From Blastocladiella emersonii ATCC 22665 (lineage: Eukaryota > Blastocladiomycota > Blastocladiomycetes > Blastocladiales > Blastocladiaceae): 64,000 nucleotides of DNA. Position 1 is the first letter of the stretch. The number at the start of each line of letters is the position of its first letter. The translations under genes were made by a program, and so were the position numbers. Of the stretch, positions 40,601-50,627 are shown in pieces. The stretch covers positions 186,001 to 250,000 of the forward strand of contig JANHCV010000011.1 of NCBI GenBank assembly GCA_025594325.1. The letters are read 5' to 3'. The notes below the pieces were generated by a model that searched no databases, was not told where the DNA came from, and saw only the letters and a list, made by a program, of their open reading frames with translations.

Positions 40601-43357
40601 GCCCTCAAGACGCTGGCGTTGTACGACGACTACGTGCGCGAGCGCCGGTCGCCCGTGTCGACCAAGCCCCGGTCCACGGTGCGCGTCTCGGTCGCCGACT
40701 CGGCCAAGCTGCAGAACGAGTCGCTCGTCCAGTGCCACGAGAAGCTCGTCGCCCTGCGCAAGATCTACGACATGCTCCACAAGGCCGGCGCGCGCCCGTC
40801 GTCGACGCCCAACCCGCTCCACGCCATGCCGACGGTCGAGGAGGCCCTCACGCTCGCCATCGAGCCGCTCGGCCCCGCGCTCCTCGCGCTGCCGACGCCG
40901 CAGGCGCTCGCCCTCGAGCGCGTCAAGAAGCACTCGGCGGCCGCGGCCGCGGCCGAGGCGGGCACGGACACGTCGCGCCTCGACGCCGTCAAGGCCGCGC
41001 GCGAGCTGCGCCGCGAGGCCAAGTACACGCTGCTGACGACGCGCCCCGGCAAGGCGACCGTGATCCCGGACGCCGAACACAAGGAGTACCACGCGCTGTT
41101 CGAGCTCGTGTGGAAGGGCGACGCGGCGCGCGTCGAGCAACACGCCCGCGACAAGCGCGTCCTCGTGACGTGCGCCAACGAGTGGGGCGAGTCGCCGCTC
41201 GCCATTGCCATTGTCCGCCAGCACACGGCCGTCATCGGCGCGCTCATCAAGCTCGCGCGCGAGCAGTACCAGGCCGAGGTCAAGCCCGCCGCGGGCAAGC
41301 CCAAGGTCAAGCTCCTCAACAACTACGACCTCGACTCGGACAAGGGGTCCGACGACGACTCGGGCGACTCGGACGATGGCGGCCACGGCGACGACTTGGA
41401 CGAGGCCGAGGAGAGCGACGAGGACGGCGAGGCCGAGGAGGCGCGGCGCGCGGCCAAGCACGTGCGGCTGACGCACTCGCTGACGGACGTCAAGGAGTTC
41501 CTCACGCGCAACTACGCGTTCCCGTGCATTGCCGAGGACGCGCGGTCGTACGTGCACCCGCTCGAGCACATGGTGCTGACCGGGTGGGTCGACGGGCTGC
41601 GCGCGCTGGTTGCGGCGATCCACGAGGCCGCGGCCGCGGGCGACCTCAAGTACGGGTGGGAGTCGCTCAAGCAGTCGGGCATCGAGTTTGTCGCCGGCGA
41701 CCTCGCCCAGGACCTCGTTTCGGGCCACGTCGGCGACTCGCTCACGGACGCTGCGCGGTTCACGTCGTCGGCGTCGCCCATGGTGCTCGCGCTGCAGCTC
41801 GGCGACATTAACGTGGTGCGCGCGCTCGTCCAGGAGACGCTCGGCGGGTTCCAGATGTGCATCTTCCACCACGTCGACGGCCGGCTCGCCGAGGTCAAGT
41901 CGCGCATGCAGTTCAAGTCCGAGTATGGCGGGCTCAGCGCCGCCAAGCGGTACATGGGCCGTCCCGGCGGGCACCACGGCGGGGCTCGGTTCACGCCGCG
42001 CGCGAAGAAGGTCGAGTTCGACCCCGAGATCTCGTACTGGGCCTTCTTTGCGGCGGCGGCCAAGGAGCCGCGCACGCTCGAGTACCTGGCGTCGCAGCAC
42101 GCGCGCGACGACATTGACGCGTTCGTGGCCAAGTACGCGCCGCGCGGCGACGCGCGCGCCGTCGAGCTGCAGGACGCGGCGGTCCGCGACCGGTTCAAGC
42201 AGCATGCGCTGTTGCTGACGGGCGACTCGCGCGGCGCGGGCAAGTCGACGATCCTGCACTACCTGGTCGAGGCGACGGCGACGGCGCCAATGCTCGACAC
42301 GCTCGCGGCGCTGATCCCGCGCGACCAGTACAAGGCGCTCGTCAACCAGCGCGACGCCAACGGCACCACGCCGCTGTATGCGGCCGTCGCCGTGCACCCG
42401 TCGCGCCGCGCCGTCGGCAAGCTCCTGCAGCAGGGCGCCGACCCGCTCGCCGTGTGCGGCGGCACGCGCCAGTGGACGGCGCTGCACCGCGCGTGCTACC
42501 AGACCGGCACCAAGGCCGGCGTGCTCGCTCGCCCGTTCATCAACCACTGCTCGCTCGCGACCATGGTCAAGCTGCTGTCGGCCAAGTCGTCCGTCTACGG
42601 CCACACGCCGCTCGCGCTCGCCATGCTGCACGGCAACTCGGGCATGGTGCGCGACCTCGTCGAGTACGTGCAGATGCACGCGGCAGCGATCCGCGCGATC
42701 GACGCCGACTTTTCGGTCGTCGTCGCCGACGTGGCCGCCAACTCGCCCGTCCACCACGCGGTCGTCCAGTCCAACGTCGAGGTCCTGCACACGCTCGCGC
42801 TCCTCGCGCCGCCCGCCTCGCACGCGGCGTGGACCGCCGAGAACGCGGACGGCATGACGCCCGCGGCCCACGCCATGCACCAGCTGCGCCACGCGCTCGC
42901 CGAGAACAAGTCGGCCGAGATCGCCGCGTCGATCCGCAGCCCCACCACGCGCGTCGACCGGTACCTCGATCTCGCCGACGAGACGGACGACGACGACGAC
43001 GAGGACGAGGTCGAGGGCGGCGAGGAGGCCAAGCCCACGCCCGAGCACCAAAAGCCGCACAAGCACGACGCGCTGCGCAACGACGCGGTCCAGACGTACC
43101 TCGCCATCAAGGCGCACGGGCTCCTGCGCCGCGACCGGCTCGGCGACCGCGCCCTCGCCCCGCTCACGGCGGCGCGTGGCGTCGCGCGGATGGTCGCGGG
43201 TGTCGTGCGCGACGGCAAGCTCGACGAGCACGCTAAGCTCCGCGAACACGCGGCCGAGCCGTACCGCACGACCGCGACGCCGCGGGTCGAGGTGCTGGGC
43301 GCGGTCAAGGTCGGCAAGATGTTGCGCGCCAAGAAGGCGGCGGCGAAGAAGGCGTGA
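37660..43357 (+). CDS. giant ankyrin-repeat protein with N-terminal nucleotidyltransferase-like module
   Basis: Three exons, 37660-38285, 38353-38939 and 39018-43357 (introns 67 and 78 nt), give 1,850 aa. The N-terminal 480 residues form a conserved module: FAAGGAVQACLSHL, SSDVDLFIYGLD (a DxD like the metal site of polymerase-beta-type nucleotidyltransferases), VVVIRTPLACTIVSQYPYRH, VQIVLRLYKSPAEVIMGFDV, and YESRLAKYAARGFEVRVP. Ankyrin repeats begin near residue 494, are interrupted by an acidic GSD-repeat stretch (about 599-663) and a Lys-rich run, resume near 698, and occur again near 1,100 and 1,500. Similar module-plus-ankyrin proteins occur in fungi and protists, with no established function that I know. 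The DxD suggests, but does not prove, catalysis. Confidence 0.85.
39650..39740 (+). repeat. GSD-coding tandem repeat
   Basis: Repeats of about 15 bp (GGCTCGGACGCTGAC) encode GSDAD units followed by an Asp/Glu run inside the ankyrin protein. Confidence 0.8.
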
Positions 43358-44023
43358 GGTTTATGGCATTTTCACGATGATTTATTGCACGTTTGTTTTT
43401 GCTTTCAACGGCCTTGGTTTGGTCAGGGCGGCGGCCATGGTCGCGGTCTAGGTAAGGTGGTGGTCGTGGTCAGCTCACCGTGGCCATGACCACGGCCATG
43501 GCCATGGCCATGGCCATGGTCGCGACCCCGACTTCGTTCGTGCTCTTGGCCCCCGCGATCCCGACACAGCTGCTTCACGAAACGCACAGCACAACACAAC
43601 TTGGTAACTGATCCAAGAAAGCGCCGCATCGGGGCGCCCGCTGAATCCATTCCAATCGCTCGACAGACATCGGCATACATCAAGATACGGGGACGGGTGG
43701 GGTGGGGGAGGGAAATGACGGAGAACACACAGAAGGGGAATGACAACAAACAACATCGACGACAGCCACCACGACCAGGCGGACCGGTCCCGCCCCGACA
43801 GCAAAGCGCGGCCGTCGTGGCCAGCAACCCGCTGCTGCTGCTGCTGCGGCGCCCGGGATAGCCCTGGTCGGCGGCTCGGCGGCCCGTAGCCGCTCGCCCT
43901 GGCGAGCCAAGGCGACGGCGGCAATGGCGGTGCGGAGCCGCAGCGCCAACACACGCGCGCGCGCGGACACGGAACCGGAACAGCTCCGTGGGCGAGCGCG
44001 AGCGCGACCGCGGGGGCCGGGGG
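43358..44023. other. intergenic between convergent genes
   Basis: About 665 bp, presumably both 3' UTRs. It contains the GGCCAT hexamer repeat at 43494-43519 and a CTG-rich tract near 43820-43850. Open frames crossing it are low-complexity and not supported. Confidence 0.45.
43494..43519. repeat. GGCCAT hexanucleotide microsatellite
   Basis: Just over four perfect units of GGCCAT, self-complementary as CCATGG, flanked by related degenerate units from about 43460. Confidence 0.85.
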
Positions 44024-45616
44024 CTACGGCGCGACGTCGGCGCTTTGCGGCGCGCCGTGCGCGTTGTGATAATGATGGAGGTGGTGGTGGTGCGCGTGCG
44101 CAGCAGCAGCAGCGCGCATGCGCTCGACGCGGGCGGTACCGGCATCTGCGGCAGCGGACACGGGGCCACGTGCGGTGGCCGGTCGGGCGTACGGCGATGA
44201 CGCGACAGCGGGTGCGCGGGGTTTCGCCACCGCGGCCGCGGTAGCAGCTGCGCCGGGCCCGCCGACGACGAGTGTGCCCGCAGCGACGGCGGCGGCCGCG
44301 GCGCCGCACCAGTACCGGTGGCCGTGGTTCCACGCGGCGACCTGGCACTCGCGCGAGCAGTAGAATGCGGCGCGGCACCCGGTGCACCGTGCGAACGGGC
44401 GGACCGACGACTCGGTGCGGGCGCACGCGAGGTTGGCGCACGCGCGGTGCAGGGTGCCGGGGGCGGGCGTGTCCGAGAGCTGCGGGTGAGCACCGGCCGC
44501 CGGCGAGGCCGCCTCGGCAACCACGCTGCCGAGCGACTGGACCATGATGGCGGTCGCGAGCTCGCGGATGGGGGCGACGGGGTGCGCGACGAGCGACTGG
44601 ACGAGCGCGAACCCGGACGGCTGCTGCTGCGGCGCACCGCCTGCCGGCTTGGCGGCGGACAGGGCGACGGGGCGGCGCAGGTAGGCGCGGACGGCCGGGT
44701 AGGGCACGAGCGCGGACAGGAGCTGCAGGGTGAGGCGGATGTCCTGGTGCTGCTCGATCTCGAGCGGCGTGGTGCGCGAGTGCGGCGCGGGCGGCGCCGT
44801 GGCCGAGGCCAGGACCGCGGCGCGCGACGGGTCCACGATCGTCACGGGCACCACGTCCATGGGGTCGTCGGGCCGGATGATGGTGACAGTCGGGGCGTCG
44901 CCATTGGTAAAAGAAGGTAAAGGTGATGTAGCGGCGGCGGCGGCGGGGTTCACGGCGGCCAGCGGCGATGGGGCGGGACGTGTCGTCGTCGTCGGCGCGG
45001 GCGCGCGCGGCGGAACTCGAGGTCCGGGCGCCGGCGCGGGGGACGCTGGAGATGCAGCAGCATCGGCGACAGGGCGGGCGACGGGCGCGCCGTGGGCGGC
45101 GGCGGCGGCGGAGGGCGCAGCAGCAACGGACAGCAGCTGCTGGCGGGGCGCGACGGCGGCCGGGTCCGCCCCGCCGGCGGCGCCAGCGCGGCGCGCGTGG
45201 GCGGCAGCGGCATCGGCGACGATCTTGTGTGCGTGTGCCGTGGCCGAGGCGGCGAACGAGGCGACGATGCGGAGAGCGAGCGGGAGGACGCCGAGCTTGG
45301 CGACGGCGAGGCGCTGGTCGTGGGCGCCGTGGACGGCAAACTCGACGAGGGCCTTGAAGGCGGCGATCCAGAGCAGCTTGCGGCGGGTGTCGGTGGGCTG
45401 GGTGCGGTGCAGGATGGCGACGAGCATCTCGAGGCCGCCGTCGGCGAGCATGCGTGCGCGGACCGAGGGCGTGGTGCGGACCAGGGCGGCGAGCGAGATG
45501 CACGTGTGGGTGAGCGGCAGCACCGCGAGCGTGTCGAGGGCGCGCCGGTCATAGGTGGTCGCGGTGATGGTACACGTGGCGCGATTGAGGAGGAGGTCGG
45601 GCACGTCCTTGCGCAT
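44024..45616 (-). CDS. MUB1: Mub1/SamB-family MYND zinc-finger protein
   Basis: A single-exon 530-aa protein starting at the Met of MRKDVPDLL. The N-terminal segment is the family hallmark: YDRRALDTLAVLPLTHTCIS, then SVRARMLADGGLEMLVAIL and an ARM-like helical region, interrupted by a long Ala/Pro-rich insert (about residues 150-260). A MYND finger lies near residues 415-460: CANLACARTESSV, CTGCRAAFYCSREC and HGHRYWC give the C2-C2-C2-HC zinc ligands. The C terminus is Ala-rich with a His run. Yeast Mub1 works with the E3 ligase Ubr2 in degrading Rpn4; Aspergillus SamB affects morphogenesis. The alternative upstream frame lacks family similarity. Confidence 0.85.
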   Translation of the reverse strand: MRKDVPDLLLNRATCTITATTYDRRALDTLAVLPLTHTCISLAALVRTTPSVRARMLADGGLEMLVAILHRTQPTDTRRKLLWIAAFKALVEFAVHGAHDQRLAVAKLGVLPLALRIVASFAASATAHAHKIVADAAAAHARRAGAAGGADPAAVAPRQQLLSVAAAPSAAAAAHGAPVARPVADAAASPASPAPAPGPRVPPRAPAPTTTTRPAPSPLAAVNPAAAAATSPLPSFTNGDAPTVTIIRPDDPMDVVPVTIVDPSRAAVLASATAPPAPHSRTTPLEIEQHQDIRLTLQLLSALVPYPAVRAYLRRPVALSAAKPAGGAPQQQPSGFALVQSLVAHPVAPIRELATAIMVQSLGSVVAEAASPAAGAHPQLSDTPAPGTLHRACANLACARTESSVRPFARCTGCRAAFYCSRECQVAAWNHGHRYWCGAAAAAVAAGTLVVGGPGAAATAAAVAKPRAPAVASSPYARPATARGPVSAAADAGTARVERMRAAAAAHAHHHHLHHYHNAHGAPQSADVAP

Positions 45617-46949
45617 CGTGGTGGCACAGGGGGCAGAGGGGGAGAGAGGGGAGGAGGGTGGGGGAGGAGGGAGGAGGGCGGGGAGGGGAAGGGAGGGATG
45701 GGGTGTTGAAGGAAGAGCGACGCACACGCCAAGGCGAGTGAATCGAATGACAAATGACGAGGTGGAGGTCGAGGGCGAGGGACCCGCCTTCGAGAACGAA
45801 GCGAACAAACGAGGTGACCAGCTCGATCAAGCCCACACGTCACGGCCGGCGGGTCGGAGTGACGCCGTCGCCGCGGAGAGGACCCGTGAGGCGCGCCGCC
45901 CGCTCAGCAGTCCGAGCCGAAATCGGCGTCGTCGCCGCCTTCTTCTTCGTCGCAACCACGGCGGCAGGAATCGGTGCAGCGGCGGAGGGGAGAGGACGAG
46001 GACGAGCAGAAGACGGCGGGGGCACGGGGAGCAAGGGCAGAGAACGGGCGGGCGCGCGGCGCAATGGCAATCGACGACATGCGCGGATTCGGGGGGAGTG
46101 GGGGGGAGGGGCGGGTGGGCGTAGTGCGAGTGGCGGGGGGGTTGGTGTGTGGGTGGCTCGGTCGTCTGGCCGGGGGTCGAATGAGCGCGGTTCCAGATGA
46201 GCGAGGCGGGGTCGGTGGTCGAAGGCGGTTACAGCGGAATGGGTCGGTGTCGAGGGCGGCGAGGAGCGTCGAATGCAGCGAGTGGCGGGCGAGTGCGGCG
46301 TGGTGTGCGTCGCGGTTGTGGTGTGAAGGGGGGTGATATTGGGGCGTGCGGCGGGGAGCGAGGACCGGCTCCGATGGGTGCGCGGCCTGGTCGTGGCGCC
46401 GTGCCCGCACGACGGCCGAGTTGACTCACACCGCCATCCTCGCCCCATTTCGACTTCCACCCCACCTCGCGGTCCTGAGACCCACGGCGTCCGCGTCATC
46501 CTCTCGCCACCGCGTGCAGTCGACCGCGTCCCTGACGGCCGCGTGAGGGGGCGCGTGCCAGCGTGGCGTGGCGACGGTGACACAGCTCGTCGCCGCCGCC
46601 TCACGTCAGCTGCCTATCCTCCTCACTCAGACGACCGAGGCGTCGGGATCGCTCACAGCAGCAGCGTGGTCTTGACGCTTCTCCGAGTGACGCTGTCCGG
46701 CCCAAGGAGCGGGCCGTGAGGCGAGCCGCGGCCGTGGTCCGTCGGCCTTGACTGACCCGTTCGTCGGACCATTGCTCGCGGCGTCCGGGTGAATCGAACG
46801 ATGGGCGGGAGAGAGGACGATGTGGACGTGTGCAATTGTGTGAATCAAAAACTGGACAGTGGGATGAGGATGCGTGTGCGATGGCCACGGACGCGATGCG
46901 TCGCGTCGCGGCCACCTTCTAGCGGAACAAAAACCGACCCGACCGACGC
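45617..46949. other. intergenic
   Basis: About 1.3 kb between the MUB1 start and the 3' end of the Kelch-type gene (both minus). Strong strand asymmetry with G-rich runs on the plus strand near 45640-45700 and 46090-46150. Open frames here are Arg/Pro/Gly composition artefacts; I find no gene. Confidence 0.45.
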
Positions 46950-49333
46950 TCAGGTACGGTAATGGGACATGGGCACGCCCTGCTCGGACTCGGGCACCGC
47001 GACCGTCGCGGTCCCCGACACGGCGTTGGGCAGCGGCGCCGTCGACCCGGGCAGGAACAGCTCCTCGTCGGCCGTCGCGGGCACAGGGCTGCCGATGATC
47101 GTGGACGTGCGCTTGCTGCCAGTGCCCTGGGCCGCCGCCGCGGGAGCACCGCCAGCGTTGTCCATGGGCGTGGTCGTGACGACCATCGACTGGCGCCACT
47201 CGGCCGCGGTGGTCGTCGGCGACATGGGCGCGGCGGGCGGCGGCGCCGACGCGAGCGGCGCCGACGCGAGCGGCGCACCGAGCGGCTTGTTGTCGTCCTT
47301 GGTCGGCATCCCGAAATGCATCGGGTACGGCGGCGAGCCCATGCCCGAGGTGGCGGCGGCCGCCGTCGCGGCCGCGGGCGCGGCGTACATCGGGCCAGAG
47401 TACATGACCTGGTGCTGCTGCACGTGCTGGTGGAACTGCTCGTACTGGCCCGGCTGCGGCTGCGGCATCATCATGGACGCGCGCGGGTCCGCCGACGATC
47501 CGGGCATGGCACCGCCGTTCGGGGCGCTCGGCATGGGCATCGGGATGATGCCGCCCTGCTGCGCCTGCGCCTGCGCCTGCTGCTGCTGGACGTAGTACTG
47601 CTGCTGCTGGAACTGCTGCTGCTGGCCCTGGCCCTGGAACTGCTGCTGCTGGTTGGGGTCCATGGGCTGCGGCTGCGGCATCGCCATCCCGCCGCCCTGC
47701 ATCGCCGCGGCCTGCTGCTGCTGGTTCGGGTAGTACACGTTCGTGCCGACCTGCGACACGGGCGGCGACGTGGCGTACGCACCGGCGACCGCCGACGCGC
47801 CCGTGCTGTGCATGGGGATCATGGTCGACACGGGCCGCGCCGCGCCCGCGGGCGTTCCAGGAACCGATGCCGCGCCGTTGTTGCCGTCGGTGGTGCTATG
47901 GGTCGGGATCGGCGTGTGGCTGGGCTTGGGCACATCGTTGCCGTTGCGCCGCGTGCGCTTGAGGAACACGAAGCCGGCGGCGAGCAGCGCGGCCACGAGC
48001 ACGCCGAGGACCACAGGGACGGTCGGGAACGAGGAAGAGTCCGACTTGTCGGCGGTCGACGTGTCGCCCGACGAGGGCGCGCCGGTTGCGGACGGGTCGG
48101 TCGGCGACCGCGTGGTGCCGTACCCGTACGCCTGCGCAATGTCGGCCGACGAGGGAGGGTTGAAGGTCACGGTCCACTCAAAGTCGAGGCCAGAGTCCTT
48201 GGGCACGATCTTGAGGATGTGCACGTCGCGCTGGTCCGACGCGTCGTTCTGAGTGTGTGCGGGTCAGTGGTGGGTCGGAGCAGCCGATGATGCGAGCGAA
48301 TGCGTACCACGTTGCCACCGATGAGGAGCAGCTGGTTACCAGCGAGAACCAAGGCCTGCGAAGCGATCGAGCGCGGTCCCTCGGCCGAGTTGGCAATGGA
48401 CGCGGAGACGGCGGGGCCCGAGCGCGACAGGTCAAAGTACTCGATGAGCGGCGGCCCGTCGCCGACGACGATCAGGTAGCGGGCGCCCTTGGGCGACGTG
48501 TAGGCGATCATCTGGTGGGTCTCGCGGCCGGCCGAGAGCGGGTTCGGGTACGCGGACCACGTCGAGCTCGGGATGTTGTACATCCAGACAGCCGTGTCGG
48601 AGCGGTTGTTGACGGCGCCGCCGCTGAAGACGGCCGTGGTGGCGTTGATGCGGGCCATGGCGCCGTTGTAGCGTGCCGAGGGCCCGGCGTTGGCGGCCGT
48701 CACGACACGCAGGTTGCCGTTGGTCCCGACGGCGCGCAGCGTGTTGGTATCGGGCAGGTTCGACACGTCGGGCAGGTACCCGCCGTAGCAGTACATGGAG
48801 TTGTCGGTCTCGGCCGCCGACGTCGCGGGGCCGAACCACTCCTGCACGGGGACCACGGTCGCGGACCGCGCGCACAGGCGGAAGTTGGTGTTGGTCTGGG
48901 CGTCGAGGGTGCGGACCGTGTGCGCCGGCACGTCGTACCGGTACACGTACGGGCTCGGCGTGTACGAGGCGTTGCCGTCGGACGGGCGGCGGTACCAGCC
49001 CGTCGACACCTCAATCGCAAACTCGCCGTCCTTGGTGCCCTTGGCGACCACGGGGATGAGCTGCGACGACGCGCGCGGCAGGCTCGGCAGAAACGTGACG
49101 GGCAGCTTGTCGACCTGGAACGACTGGCTGAGGTCGAGGTACCCCGCCGTGGACGTCGGCACCGTGCCGTTGGACCCGCCGAAGAAATAGAGCCGCTTCA
49201 GGGACGGGATGTAGGCGACGGCCGCGCTCAGCAGCGCCGCGCCCTCGGCCGGCTGCGGCGCCTGCGCGAGCACCGCGAGCAGCGTCACGGCGACCAGGGC
49301 GGCCAGCGGGCCCCGGGCATGGTGATGCTTCAT
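46950..49333 (-). CDS. Kelch/beta-propeller type I membrane protein with Gln/Pro-rich cytosolic tail
   Basis: Two exons, 49333-48308 and 48248-46950 (59-nt intron, GTACGC donor, CTCAG acceptor), give 774 aa. It has a signal peptide (LAALVAVTLLAVLAQAPQP), then an extracellular domain of about 400 residues with Kelch-like strands: AYIPSLKRLYFFGGSNGT, MARINATTAVFSGGAVN, VWMYNIPSSTWSAYPNPL, LVLAGNQLLLIGGN. A TM helix (VVLGVLVAALLAAGFVFL, near residue 425) is followed by KRTRRN and a roughly 330-residue tail with poly-Gln blocks. NxS/T sites are present in the ectodomain. Such fungal proteins are poorly characterised; a cell-surface sensor or adhesion role is a guess. Its layout parallels the membrane subtilase, and its N terminus resembles the partial gene at 1-166. 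Confidence 0.8.
47560..47735 (-). repeat. poly-Gln coding CTG/CAG repeats
   Basis: Several CTG runs (plus strand) interrupted by other codons encode Gln-rich blocks in the cytosolic tail of the Kelch-type protein. Confidence 0.8.
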
Positions 49334-50627
49334 GGTGTGGTGAATGATGTTTGCAAGGAGAGAGAGAGAGGGAGGGAGCGGACTGCGGTCGAGTGCGGTG
49401 GCGCAGATAGGCGCGGTTCGTTTGCGAGTGCACCGCGCGGTGCGTGATGCAGCCTTGTCGACGATCTAGGCAAGACGACCGGCTGCGAGCTGCGGGGAGC
49501 TGCAGCAGGGACGCAGTCGGCGGAGATGCGAGAAGCGGAGCGCAAAAGGGCGAGAGCGCAAGCTGAAGCAACGATGCCCTCGCGAAGCCGAGCCGAAGCG
49601 AAGCGGAAGTGCGGTCGACCTTTGCGGCCAGCTTTGCGGCGCACGACCGTGGTGAGAAAGCGTGAGTCGAATCCGGGGCACCCTCAGATCCGGTGGCTCG
49701 AGCAGATCTCGGGCCGCGTGGGCCACAGCGTTCAAGGCACGCGTCGCGAAACGTGCTGGCGATGGTCGGCGACGACGACGGTCACGGTCGCCGTCAAACG
49801 CGAGCTGAGATGGACGCGCTCAGCTCGGACGGATGAGAGACACTCGGGCCGTGGATCCGTTGCAGGAAGAGGCGCGCCAGCCAGGCGTGTATTTTGCCTT
49901 GGGGCGCGTCGTGAGGGAGCTGAGCCTCACGAAGCGAAAGCGACCCAAAGGGGCACGTGTGAACGGGTCACGCGGCGCACATGACGTGCGAAAACACTGG
50001 TCCGTGTGGCGTTTTCGCTGGCCCGGCGCGGAGCGTGGCGGTGCAGGGGCCCCTGACAACCGTGTTTGCGTCGGCCTTGTTTACGCACGCCGCCGTTACT
50101 ACGCCCGTCGGCCGACCCGTTGCTACGCACCCCCACCCTCGCGACCGACCTCGCGACCGACATCGTGACCGCGTGGCGAAACGCGTGCATCGCAGCCAGC
50201 GCCCCGAGACGCGTCGCGCCCCTCACCCGTACGTCGCCGTCTGAGGCCTCACCCTCATCATCGTCGCCGACCACCACCACCTTGACGGACCACCACCACC
50301 ATGCATCATCATCGCCCACCCATGCATCGACGACGACACCATGACCCCACCCTCGGCCCTCGATTGGCCCATCGCCGGGCCACCTCGTCGTCATACGCTG
50401 GATCCGCCATGGCCTCCATCGTCCATGTCGATGGCCATCGATGGTGAATGATGATGGTTGCTGTCTCCCTCCTCCCCCTGCCCCTCACCGCCGCCGTCGC
50501 GGGAGACACGTCGCCCAGACCTCCGTGCTCACGCTCCCCGCACGCACGCCGCGGCCCCATTGCTATGCATGCTTGCTGCCGCTCCTGCTAGACTCTCTCG
50601 TCCATCACCATCGCGCAACAACCGACC
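49334..50627. promoter_or_regulatory. divergent promoter region, Kelch-type / forkhead genes
   Basis: About 1.3 kb between divergent starts, the longest promoter interval here. It has a CAC/CAT triplet-rich tract near 50260-50345 and a dyad around 50424-50450 (GATGGCCATCGATGG). No gene or TATA box is identified. The forkhead factor may have long regulatory DNA here. Confidence 0.45.

Noticed and set aside
38249-43249. Open frame of 1,666 codons antisense to the ankyrin gene
   Set aside because: It is an Arg/Val/Leu/His-rich mirror frame created by strong GC bias at third positions of the sense gene. No domain, and the sense strand has clear ankyrin repeats.
43423-44637. Minus-strand frame with GH and poly-Thr repeats
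   Set aside because: It is the GGCCAT microsatellite and 3' UTR read as protein, overlapping MUB1 in another frame.
45840-46604. Pro/Arg/Thr-rich minus frame upstream of MUB1
   Set aside because: No domain, extreme composition matching G-rich runs on the other strand, no splice structure.
46770-46810. GGTGAATCGAAC-like sequence suggesting a tRNA
   Set aside because: No cloverleaf forms; isolated similarity only.
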